From positions 1 through 5,657 of the forward strand of contig WJJA01000566.1 in NCBI GenBank assembly GCA_014729955.1: a stretch of DNA of 5,657 bases, read 5' to 3'. This document shows positions 1 through 5,657 of this stretch, piece after piece. A program made the position numbers and the translations under genes. Below the pieces are notes generated by a model, which was given only the letters and a program-made list of their open reading frames with translations, had not been told where the DNA came from and ran no database searches. How positions within the stretch are numbered: the stretch's first letter is position 1; each line of letters begins with the position of its first letter. Source of the DNA: a bacterium. Lineage in GTDB: Bacteria > Electryoneota > Electryoneia > Electryoneales > Electryoneaceae.

Positions 1-129
1 CTGCTGGTTCAATCGAATGGTGTGTACCAGGGAACGGTAAACGTACCTTCCGGTGTATCCGGATCCGTTCGACTTATCGAGTTGTCGATTGAGGACAGCC
101 TTGGCAACAAGCGCGAAACCGAGTATTGA
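1..129 (+). CDS. C-terminal end of an unidentified protein (5' truncated by window edge)
   Basis: Frame 1 is open from the first base to a TGA at 127-129, giving 42 residues that end in GNKRETEY. The visible part alternates hydrophobic and polar residues (VYQGTVNVPSGVSGSVRLIE) and then has an IEDSLGN stretch. This resembles the last two strands of Ig-like beta-sandwich repeats in secreted proteins, where a 'DxxGN' turn is common. That assignment is weak inference from a short fragment. The gene lies 66 nt upstream of the anti-sigma kinase start on the same strand, with no hairpin terminator between them, so the two may be cotranscribed. No catalytic motif is visible and the function is unknown. 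Confidence 0.55.
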   Translation: MLVQSNGVYQGTVNVPSGVSGSVRLIELSIEDSLGNKRETEY

Positions 130-183
130 TGATACGATTCGGGGCATCAAACCCGGGAATGGATGCAAGTCGGGCAAACAGAC

Positions 184-187
184 GGAG
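184..187 (+). promoter_or_regulatory. Ribosome binding site of the anti-sigma kinase gene
   Basis: GGAG lies 8 nt before the ATG at 196. An in-frame ATG at 163 would add 11 residues (starting MQVGQTDGDIL) that do not look like the start of this fold. It has only a poorly placed GGGA in front of it. The motif therefore favours 196 as the start. Confidence 0.6.
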
Positions 188-195
188 ACATCCTC

Positions 196-615
196 ATGAA
201 ATCAATGATAGAATTTGCGGGCCGATTGGATCAGGTCAGCGCCGGAATGCGCTGGATCCGTGCCGTGGCGCATTCCGCAGGGCTTCCGGCGAAGCAGGTG
301 AACGCCCTTGATCTCGCTCTCGAGGAGATCGTTACCAATATCATCAAGTATGGCTACGATGACGAAGCCGAACATATGATTCAGATTGATTTCGAGTTAT
401 CTTCCACTCACGCGCAACTCCGTGTGATGGACGATGCGAAACCTTTCAATCCCTTGCAGGTGGAAAAGGCACAGACGTTGTCCAGCCTCGAAGATGTCAA
501 AATCGGAGGGTTGGGGATCTTGCTGGTGCGCGAGGTGATGGATGTGGTAGAGTACTCACGTGACGGAGACAGAAACGTGCTGGTGATGAAGACGCTGCGT
601 GAGCCGGACGAATAA
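196..615 (+). CDS. RsbW/SpoIIAB-type anti-sigma regulatory factor (serine kinase, HATPase_c)
   Basis: A 139-residue cytoplasmic protein of the GHKL ATP-binding fold, the usual length for RsbW/SpoIIAB/BtrW proteins. These proteins bind a partner (sigma factor or other target) and phosphorylate a serine on a STAS antagonist. The N box is at residues 41-54 (ALEEIVTNIIKYGY), with the general-base/Mg region E43-E44 and N48. The G1 box is at 77-86 (VMDDAKPFNP), where the usual Gly after the Asp pair is Ala81. The G2 box is at 104-116 (GGLGILLVREVMD). The start at 196 is chosen from the GGAG 8 nt upstream. The STAS gene follows after 29 nt, so the pair is almost certainly one operon. No membrane segment or extra domain is present. 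The family is clear. The controlled target is unknown, and it need not be a sigma factor: BtrW-type proteins act on other partners. Confidence 0.9.
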   Translation: MKSMIEFAGRLDQVSAGMRWIRAVAHSAGLPAKQVNALDLALEEIVTNIIKYGYDDEAEHMIQIDFELSSTHAQLRVMDDAKPFNPLQVEKAQTLSSLEDVKIGGLGILLVREVMDVVEYSRDGDRNVLVMKTLREPDE

Positions 616-631
616 CCCGCTCAACAAAGAC

Positions 632-636
632 AGGAG
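632..636 (+). promoter_or_regulatory. Strong Shine-Dalgarno of the STAS gene
   Basis: AGGAG lies 8 nt before the ATG at 645, inside the 29-nt gap after the kinase stop. A second purine run (GAAGG, 640-644) directly abuts the start codon and is too close to be the functional site. A strong site here would support making antagonist in excess over kinase, as partner switching usually needs. Confidence 0.6.
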
Positions 637-644
637 ATAGAAGG

Positions 645-980
645 ATGCAGATTCAAGGTGTCAAGGAGAACGATATTTTCTTCTTTTCCATTATGGGGCG
701 ATTGGACACTCAAACGTATACGGATGCTGAAAAACAGATGATGGCCTGGATCGAAGCCGGCAATACAAAGATGATCGGTGATTTGAGCGACCTGGAGTTC
801 ATCAGCAGCGCCGGTTTGCGTGTGCTCCTCTATGCCGCGAAGACGTTGAATCAGCAGGGCGGAAAGATGGTGCTGTTCGGCGTCAATGACCAGGTGAACG
901 AGGTCTTTGAAGTGACCGGCATCAGCAATGTGATCGACATTACGACATCGAAAGACGGAGCATTCAGTCTCTTCAATTAA
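645..980 (+). CDS. STAS-domain anti-sigma factor antagonist (RsbV/SpoIIAA-like)
   Basis: A single-domain STAS protein of 111 residues, the standard length for RsbV/SpoIIAA/BtrV. In the unphosphorylated form such proteins bind the cognate anti-sigma kinase and free its target; phosphorylation by the kinase breaks the complex. Visible landmarks are the early GRLDTQT strand-turn (18-24), the core DLSDLEF (46-52) and the phosphorylation loop ISSAGLRVLL (53-62). Aligned with SpoIIAA (D57-S58-S59-G60), Ser55 takes the place of the phosphorylated serine and Ser54 replaces the preceding Asp. This is the 'SSAGLR' variant seen in many Gram-negative partner-switch proteins. The C-terminal half has the usual GGKMVLFG strand (72-79) and a helix ending in FEVTGI. 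The gene follows the kinase gene by 29 nt and ends 9 nt short of the convergent phosphatase stop. The domain is certain; the controlled process is not. Confidence 0.93.
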   Translation: MQIQGVKENDIFFFSIMGRLDTQTYTDAEKQMMAWIEAGNTKMIGDLSDLEFISSAGLRVLLYAAKTLNQQGGKMVLFGVNDQVNEVFEVTGISNVIDITTSKDGAFSLFN

Positions 981-989
981 GACAGGACA

Positions 990-2873
990 CTATCCTTCCG
1001 GTTGATATCGGATTGTGAACATCGTCATATCGTCAAATTGAGGCCGTCCGATCTGGTAATCCTTGATTTCCCGGATCACGGCCTCAGTGCATTTTTCCGC
1101 TGTTTGCCGGGCAGTTTCACCAAGGAGATTTCGGAGACGTTTTTCGCCGTACTCCTCTTCCTTCTCGTTTTCCGCTTCGGTCAAACCGTCCGTGTACAGC
1201 ACGAAGACATCGCCCGGCACCAGGGTGGTCTCATCCGAACCCAGGGGAATGTCTTCCAGCATCCCGGCAACCATGGTTTTCAAACGAGGCAGGGCTTCGA
1301 AGGTATACAGTCCGTTTTTACGGTGTCCCAGCAGCGGCATGTTGTGTCCCGCTGTCGAGTAACGCATTCTGCCGGTTTCGCGGTTCAGGACTCCGTAAAA
1401 TACTGTGATAAACAGGTTGGCACCGTTGTCCAGACGACAGAGCCAGTTGTTGAACTCACTGAGCACAACGTCCGGGCTTTTCTCCACGGTTGCCAACAGG
1501 CGAAACAGTGTGCGCCCGACTGCCATGAACAGCGCCGCACCCGGTCCTTTGCCGGAGACGTCTCCGATCACGAACCCATAGTGCTGATCGTCCAACTGGA
1601 TATAGTCATAATAATCGCCGCCGACCTCCCGGGCCGGGTAGCAAACGCCGTAAAACTCCAGGTCAGGATCGTCAGGAAAGTTTTTGATCAGAAAGCTTTG
1701 CTGGATATCATGAGCAAGTTTCAGCTCGCTTTCGACTCGCTCTTTCTCGCGTGTCGTTTCCGTCAGATCTTCAATGTACCGGTTCAGGTCGCGCACCATG
1801 GCGTTGAAGGTGCTTGCCAACTGGCCGATTTCATCACGACGCTTGCTCTCTGCGACACGGGTTGTTAAATCGCCCCCCGCGAGGTTACGCGCCGCTCCGG
1901 TCAGCCGGCGAAGCGGATGGGTCAGCGTGATGGTGAAGAAAATCCCGCCGATCACAGCCACACCCCCGCCGACAATCAGCCACATCAACAGGTTCGCTTC
2001 CAACTGGTTGACCGCCTCATAGGCTTTATCCGCTTCCATTTCCACAACGACCGCCCAGTCAAAATGCAGGCTCGGCGCGAACGCTCCGAGGATTTGCCGG
2101 CCGTTCCTGTTTACATACGGCGATACCTCCGCAATGCGTGCACCGTTTTCAGAGATCTGACGGACGGCCGCCCGCACCGTTTCGCTTGCAGAGAACAGCG
2201 TTGAGTCCTGTTCAAATACCGTGCGGCCGTCTGAGTCAATCAGACGAATCGATGCAGTCTCACGGAAGGGGTGGTTCACGATTCGTTCGCGAAAGCGAGG
2301 GAGTTGGAACCGTGCGGCCAGGGTGGCACGGCGACCCGCAATCGGTCGGTCCAGCGGGATGATCATGGTCATCAGCTTTGTATCGAGCGCCTCGATCGTC
2401 TGGAGCGAGGGGATGCGTTCGACGCCTCGGACCGCAAGGTCTGTTACACGGTCGGGTTCAATCACAATGGTTTCGGTCGGGTCCAGACCGTTGGAACGCA
2501 TGCTCAGCTCAAAAGGCTCTTTCAAAGCGAGTGCGGGCGGAGAGATGCCCTCGACGGTAAGCTGTACCGCGACAAGGTCCGGGATCTCGCTTGTCGCAGA
2601 GGTTAAAAGAGAAACCTTCTCCGCCGGACCGAGGTTCGGATTGTCCACTGCGCTACGCATCAACTCCAGTGGCGCGCGCCAGGTTTCCTCATAGACCGCA
2701 TCGATCTCGGCTGCGATCTGATCAGCGACGAGCAGCAGTTCATTGTTGATCGTACTGCGCAGCTCGTTGCGAGTGATGTCGATCATGCGCCGCCCTGCAA
2801 TGAACAGGGGAATCAGGGCGAGCACGACAAAAACGATCAAGAGCTTGGTGCGTAATGACATGGCATGAAACAT
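990..2873 (-). CDS. Membrane sensor PP2C phosphatase: periplasmic sensor, HAMP, SpoIIE/RsbU domain
   Basis: A 627-residue inner-membrane protein predicted to dephosphorylate a phospho-STAS protein, most simply the product of the facing gene. Order: TM1 about 11-27; an extracytoplasmic sensor of about 265 residues (28-294), dCache-like from its size and the FDWAVVVEM strand before TM2; TM2 about 295-317; HAMP about 318-370 (P320, DEIGQL 347-352); a coiled coil about 365-392; and a PPM/SpoIIE domain about 405-625. Likely metal-binding acidic residues sit in GGDYYD (418-423), GDVSGKGPG (437-445), YTDGLTEAEN (560-569) and FDDMT (613-617). TAGHNMPLL (507-515) is also typical of the family. All expected catalytic motifs are intact, so it is probably active. 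The ATG at 2873 has a weak GGA 8 nt upstream. The in-frame ATG at 2861 has no ribosome site, so 2873 is preferred. The sensed ligand cannot be read from the sequence. Confidence 0.92.
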   Translation of the reverse strand: MFHAMSLRTKLLIVFVVLALIPLFIAGRRMIDITRNELRSTINNELLLVADQIAAEIDAVYEETWRAPLELMRSAVDNPNLGPAEKVSLLTSATSEIPDLVAVQLTVEGISPPALALKEPFELSMRSNGLDPTETIVIEPDRVTDLAVRGVERIPSLQTIEALDTKLMTMIIPLDRPIAGRRATLAARFQLPRFRERIVNHPFRETASIRLIDSDGRTVFEQDSTLFSASETVRAAVRQISENGARIAEVSPYVNRNGRQILGAFAPSLHFDWAVVVEMEADKAYEAVNQLEANLLMWLIVGGGVAVIGGIFFTITLTHPLRRLTGAARNLAGGDLTTRVAESKRRDEIGQLASTFNAMVRDLNRYIEDLTETTREKERVESELKLAHDIQQSFLIKNFPDDPDLEFYGVCYPAREVGGDYYDYIQLDDQHYGFVIGDVSGKGPGAALFMAVGRTLFRLLATVEKSPDVVLSEFNNWLCRLDNGANLFITVFYGVLNRETGRMRYSTAGHNMPLLGHRKNGLYTFEALPRLKTMVAGMLEDIPLGSDETTLVPGDVFVLYTDGLTEAENEKEEEYGEKRLRNLLGETARQTAEKCTEAVIREIKDYQIGRPQFDDMTMFTIRYQPEG

Positions 2874-2930
2874 GAGATAGTTCCGTGCGGATGGTTGGAC
2901 AGTGTGACCGGGAGCACCCCGAACAGATAG

Positions 2931-2958
2931 AAAATAGGGTTGCCGGCCCTGGAATCAA
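2931..2958 (-). promoter_or_regulatory. Possible sigma-70-like promoter for the phosphatase gene
   Basis: Read on the minus strand, TTGATT and TATTTT are separated by 16 nt, each matching 4 of 6 consensus bases. They lie between the upstream terminator and the phosphatase start, which is where a promoter is expected because the terminator separates this gene from apgM. The match is weak and a non-sigma-70 promoter is equally possible. Confidence 0.22.
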
Positions 2959-2976
2959 ACGAAAGCCCTGGATTCC
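2947..2976. repeat. Small direct and inverted repeat in the phosphatase leader
   Basis: CCCTGGA occurs at 2947-2953 and again at 2966-2972, 19 bp apart. GGAATC (2951-2956) and GATTCC (2971-2976) form an inverted pair. The repeats overlap the weak promoter proposed at 2931-2958 and could be a binding site. They are short enough to be chance. Confidence 0.25.
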
Positions 2977-3024
2977 TGCAATCCTGCCGGAGAATGGTTC
3001 GTCGCCTGTCATGTGCCGATCAGC

Positions 3025-3046
3025 AAAAAACCCGCCGAGGCGGGTT
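3025..3046 (-). terminator. Rho-independent terminator after apgM
   Basis: On the minus strand AACCCGC-CTCG-GCGGGTT forms a 7-bp GC-rich stem with a tetraloop, followed directly by a run of six T (the last two of the stem arm are also T). It begins 32 nt after the apgM stop codon and ends that transcription unit before the phosphatase gene. Confidence 0.85.
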
Positions 3047-3077
3047 GATGGATCATTCAGCATGAAAGACAGGGTGG

Positions 3078-4280
3078 TTATGCGCCGAACTTGGTGAGAC
3101 GTTCCGCATGAGCCAGCAGGATCGGCATCAGGTGCATCATCGGCATGCGTCCCAGGCTGCCTGTCAAGGCAGACGTTTCACCGAAACTGGTGGCCGCATC
3201 GGTCCGCACATTGCACCCCCAGAGCAGGGCCGGCACAGGATGCCAACTGTGAGTGCCCATGGCCGCCGGTGTGGAGTGGTCGCCGGTAATGACCAGGACG
3301 TCCGGGTCCGCATCCAGGATGGTGCTGATCACGCCGTCGAACTCTTCGATCGCCGCGACCTTGGCGTCAAAGTCGTGATCTTCCCCGCGTGCATCCGTCG
3401 CCTTGAAGTGGAAGAAGAAGAAATCGAAGTCATTCTTGAATTTCTTCAAGTCCTTCGCGCGTTCCACGTGATTGCCTTCCCGACTGACCACTTCCATGCC
3501 GACAAGTTTCGCCAGACCGCGGTACATGGGGTAGTCCGCGAGGGCTGCGGCTCGGAGGCCGAAACGGTCCGACATGGTCGGAATCGGCAGTTTTTTTGCG
3601 AAGCCACGCAGCAGAACGCCATTGGCCTGGTCCTGGTCCGCCAGCACCTTCCGGGCTTTCTCGGAAAAGGTATCAATCAATTTTGCCGAACGTGCCGCCT
3701 GTTCGGAAAGGGGTTCACACGCAAGCGGCGGGACACCGGTCTGTTGCGGATCGGTATCGTGCAGGTTCTCACTCAAATGCTCACCGCGCAGTACCAGCAG
3801 GAATCGGTGGTCTTTTTCCGATCGCACAAAGACCTGCACACCTTCCAGCTCGATTTCTTTCTCCAGCTTCTCGCACAATGGTTGGGCAATGTCGGTGGGA
3901 ACACGACCGGCGCGTCTGTCTGCCACGTTGCCGTTTTCATCCAGTGTGCAGAAATTCCCGCGTGCGCAGAGATCATTGCCCTGCAGATCGAAGTCCAGGC
4001 CGAGAGCGGACAACAGGCCGCGTCCGACATTGTGTTCGACGGCATCGTAACCGAAGAGAGCCAGGTGCGCCGGGCCGCTGCCGGGGGTGATGCCGGGTCC
4101 GATTGGATCCAGCAGACCGAGCGAACCCATCGCCGCTAGTTTGTCCATGTTCGGGGTGCGTGCTGCTTCCAGCTCAGTCGGACCACCGGGGCGCTTGGGG
4201 ATCCCACCCAGGCCGTCTGCGACAGCCATGATGATCTTCTTGTCCGATGAGATCACCTGCTGTTCCGTGATCAATCGCAT
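3078..4280 (-). CDS. apgM: 2,3-bisphosphoglycerate-independent phosphoglycerate mutase, archaeal (ApgM) type
   Basis: A 400-residue soluble enzyme of the alkaline-phosphatase superfamily that interconverts 3- and 2-phosphoglycerate in glycolysis and gluconeogenesis. The length fits ApgM (about 400) rather than the longer bacterial GpmI (about 510). Numbered from the ATG at 4280: metal-binding DGLGG at 22-26; TPNMDKLA at 42-49; catalytic Ser68 in TPGSGPAHLALFGYD (65-79); an ApgM-like ARGNF...DRRAGR core at about 106-126; HFKATDARGEDHD at 291-303; and the second metal cluster VITGDHS (330-336) with H344 and H347. All expected catalytic residues appear present. A GTG two codons earlier (4286) is only 3 nt from the AGGAG, whereas the ATG is 9 nt away, so the ATG is preferred. 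Some relatives in this family have been proposed to be homoserine kinases, but the DPIGPGITPGS region here fits the true mutase group better. A terminator follows. Confidence 0.9.
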   Translation of the reverse strand: MRLITEQQVISSDKKIIMAVADGLGGIPKRPGGPTELEAARTPNMDKLAAMGSLGLLDPIGPGITPGSGPAHLALFGYDAVEHNVGRGLLSALGLDFDLQGNDLCARGNFCTLDENGNVADRRAGRVPTDIAQPLCEKLEKEIELEGVQVFVRSEKDHRFLLVLRGEHLSENLHDTDPQQTGVPPLACEPLSEQAARSAKLIDTFSEKARKVLADQDQANGVLLRGFAKKLPIPTMSDRFGLRAAALADYPMYRGLAKLVGMEVVSREGNHVERAKDLKKFKNDFDFFFFHFKATDARGEDHDFDAKVAAIEEFDGVISTILDADPDVLVITGDHSTPAAMGTHSWHPVPALLWGCNVRTDAATSFGETSALTGSLGRMPMMHLMPILLAHAERLTKFGA

Positions 4281-4289
4281 ATTCACTTA

Positions 4290-4294
4290 CTCCT
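4290..4294 (-). promoter_or_regulatory. Ribosome binding site that decides the apgM start
   Basis: On the minus strand AGGAG is followed by TAAGTGAATATG. The ATG at 4280 is 9 nt away, a normal spacing. The GTG at 4286 is 3 nt away, too close. This supports the shorter 400-residue protein. Confidence 0.7.
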
Positions 4295-4423
4295 GCTCGT
4301 AAAAGACGTTTTGTCACCACGGGAATGTAGCGCATGCAACCCACGTTTTTCCATGTGTTCGAACGATGCTCTCCTCGGCCGGCACGAAAGCCTGACGACT
4401 TCACGCTGCCCTGCTTCCGTTCT

Positions 4424-4442
4424 ATGTCATTGTGAATGACAT
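4424..4442. repeat. Perfect 19-bp palindrome (8-bp arms, 3-nt centre)
   Basis: ATGTCATT at 4424-4431 and AATGACAT at 4435-4442 are exact reverse complements around GTG. The site begins 1 nt beyond the stop codon of the unidentified gene and lies about 140 bp upstream of the apgM start. There is no following T run on either strand and the arms are AT-rich, so a dimeric-regulator operator is more likely than an intrinsic terminator. Which of the neighbouring genes it would control is inference; apgM is the natural candidate. Confidence 0.5.
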
Positions 4443-4443
4443 T

Positions 4444-5657
4444 CTATTCACGGCCCTTGCCGGATCCGCCTTTCCCTTTCTTGCCGGACTTCTTTCGAGG
4501 AGGGGAAGGATTCGTGTTCAACTTTTCGGCAAACAGTTCACCAAGGGTTCCCTTGTCCGGCGTGGAGCGCAGGTTTTTGCGGTGCGCGTAACAGTTTGGA
4601 AGACGAAGGGCGAAAAACGCGCAATCCGCTTCCAGGCAACGATCATCCGGGCAGAACGGCTCCGCGATCTTCTCCTCCGGACGCAGATCGGATTTCATAA
4701 TATCCATCAGCTCCGGGTAGGAGAGTGCGGTCGGCTCGATCTCCGGCGCCTTGGGTGAGCCACGATTAAGTAGCTGTTTCGACTGATGCAGGAACCATCC
4801 CGCGATGAGGCCGACGCCGTCAGCGTCTTTCACTGTTCGTTTGGTACGGCCCCGCTTGAATTCTTCAGCCGTTCGCAACCTGGATGCCACACGTTCCAGG
4901 TTGAGGATCGGCCGGCCGTCCTTACGCTTTCCCGCCTGCACGGTGACATATCCTGTGCCGGGGTGATAGTACAGCACCGCATCGGCGCCTTTTCGATACC
5001 GCACCGCCTTAATCGCGAGACCGTTCCGGCTTGCAATCGCGACGAGGTTGCAGCCGCGACCGCGAATCATGCGTGCACTGCGGTCCACTTCGTCGAGCGC
5101 GCTGAACCAGTCCGATTCACGCTGTACAATCCCGTTAAAAAGTGGATAGACCGCTTGACGATACTCATCGGAATCCTCGCCGTACAGACCCGCTAACCCT
5201 TTCAACGCGAACGGCAGCAGCAGACGTCGCTCCTCGGCACGTTCAGGCAGTGCACGATCATCGCCTGCTTTCAGATAAGATGCGATCCGCAGTACCTTTT
5301 CCAGGTCGCGACGAAGGGTCCAGCCTTTTTCGGTCGCCAACTCGTGCACCAGTCCGCGCTCGGGCCATTCCACCGGAGATTTGCGCTCATGGACTTCGCC
5401 GTCCGGGTTGAAGGCATTTTCGAGAAATCCGGTCAGTGCACGGTCGAACAGGTCCGCTATCCCGGACATGTCCGCCTCGGCGTCTTCCGCATGATCCGCA
5501 GTGAGTCCATCCAACAGATGATTGAACGAGTCGACAACCAGGTTGTCATCATCATGGAGACGGTGCAAACCTTCAAGCAGACCGTGCGGGGCGAGCAGGT
5601 GATGAGCGGCGTCACGGCTGCGGAGGGAACGACCTTCTGTGTCCTGGGCGATGGTAA
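4444..5657 (-). CDS. Unidentified protein with C-terminal Cys/His cluster and basic tail (5' end outside window)
   Basis: I do not recognise this protein. The frame is open from the TAG at 4444-4446 to the right edge, giving 403 complete codons. The first in-window start candidate is a TTG at 5566-5568, but the frame runs 29 codons upstream of it without a stop, so the true start is probably outside. Numbered from the first full codon: an acidic helical first half to about 190; a strand-rich segment at about 200-250 with KGADAVLYYHPGTGYVTV and ILNLERVASRL; a Cys cluster at 335-358 spaced C-x4-C-x4-C-x9-C-x2-H, suggesting zinc or an Fe-S cluster; and a Lys/Gly/Pro-rich tail at about 387-402. 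There is no signal peptide or membrane segment in the visible part, so it is probably cytoplasmic. The basic tail could bind nucleic acid, which is inference. It precedes apgM on the same strand after a 163-bp gap holding a palindrome. Confidence 0.8.
   Translation of the reverse strand, partial: TIAQDTEGRSLRSRDAAHHLLAPHGLLEGLHRLHDDDNLVVDSFNHLLDGLTADHAEDAEADMSGIADLFDRALTGFLENAFNPDGEVHERKSPVEWPERGLVHELATEKGWTLRRDLEKVLRIASYLKAGDDRALPERAEERRLLLPFALKGLAGLYGEDSDEYRQAVYPLFNGIVQRESDWFSALDEVDRSARMIRGRGCNLVAIASRNGLAIKAVRYRKGADAVLYYHPGTGYVTVQAGKRKDGRPILNLERVASRLRTAEEFKRGRTKRTVKDADGVGLIAGWFLHQSKQLLNRGSPKAPEIEPTALSYPELMDIMKSDLRPEEKIAEPFCPDDRCLEADCAFFALRLPNCYAHRKNLRSTPDKGTLGELFAEKLNTNPSPPRKKSGKKGKGGSGKGRE

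Noticed and set aside
101..129. Possible promoter TTGGCA-17-TATTGA for the anti-sigma kinase gene
   Set aside because: The -35 matches 5 of 6 but the -10 only 3 of 6 and lacks the key final T. It lies in the upstream coding end, and cotranscription with the upstream gene is equally likely.
163..195. Upstream ATG extension of the anti-sigma kinase by 11 residues
   Set aside because: The GGAG at 184-187 is correctly spaced for the ATG at 196, and the extension does not look like part of the fold.
1002..1868. 288-codon open frame on the + strand opposite the phosphatase catalytic domain
   Set aside because: The minus strand carries all SpoIIE/PP2C motifs over the same bases; the + frame has no family features.
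2740..3063. 107-codon minus-strand frame spanning the phosphatase leader and start
   Set aside because: It overlaps the phosphatase N-terminus in another frame, runs through the apgM terminator, and has a His/Cys/Arg-rich composition with no motif.
3108..4139. Long open frame (343 codons) on the + strand opposite apgM
   Set aside because: It is the antisense shadow of a well-supported enzyme gene, its translation is rich in Gln, His, Arg and Cys with no recognisable motif, and there is no ribosome site.
4424..4442. Palindrome as an intrinsic terminator of the unidentified gene
   Set aside because: The arms are AT-rich and no T run follows on the minus strand, so an intrinsic terminator is unlikely.

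Overview
The window comes from a bacterial chromosome of moderately high GC (judged by eye). It has compact genes, good AGGAG-type ribosome binding sites and one clear intrinsic terminator. A partner-switching module plus an archaeal-type phosphoglycerate mutase suggests a deep-branching or PVC/Chlorobi/delta-like Gram-negative lineage. That placement is inference, because no taxonomic marker is present. I see no mobile element, CRISPR array, tRNA or rRNA.

Left part (1-980, + strand): the last 42 codons of an unidentified protein, possibly an extracellular beta-sandwich, are followed by two closely spaced genes. These encode an RsbW/SpoIIAB-type anti-sigma (HATPase_c) kinase and a STAS-domain anti-sigma-factor antagonist. 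Middle part (990-2873, - strand): a membrane-anchored sensor phosphatase (periplasmic sensor, HAMP, SpoIIE/RsbU-type PP2C) faces the STAS gene tail to tail with only 9 nt between the stop codons. Kinase, antagonist and phosphatase together form a complete partner-switching cycle. The kinase phosphorylates a serine on the STAS protein, and the phosphatase removes the phosphate when its outer domain senses a signal. The output target (sigma factor or other effector) is not in the window.

Right part (3078-5657, - strand): a 400-residue 2,3-bisphosphoglycerate-independent phosphoglycerate mutase of the ApgM type ends in a rho-independent terminator at 3025-3046. Upstream of it on the same strand is a large gene I do not recognise. 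It is open through the right edge, so its start lies outside the window, and it has a C-terminal Cys/His cluster and a Lys/Gly-rich tail. A perfect 19-bp palindrome lies 1 nt beyond its stop codon, in the 163-bp gap before apgM.

The system of most interest is the compact three-gene signalling module with its tail-to-tail phosphatase. The least explained protein is the Cys-cluster protein at the right edge.
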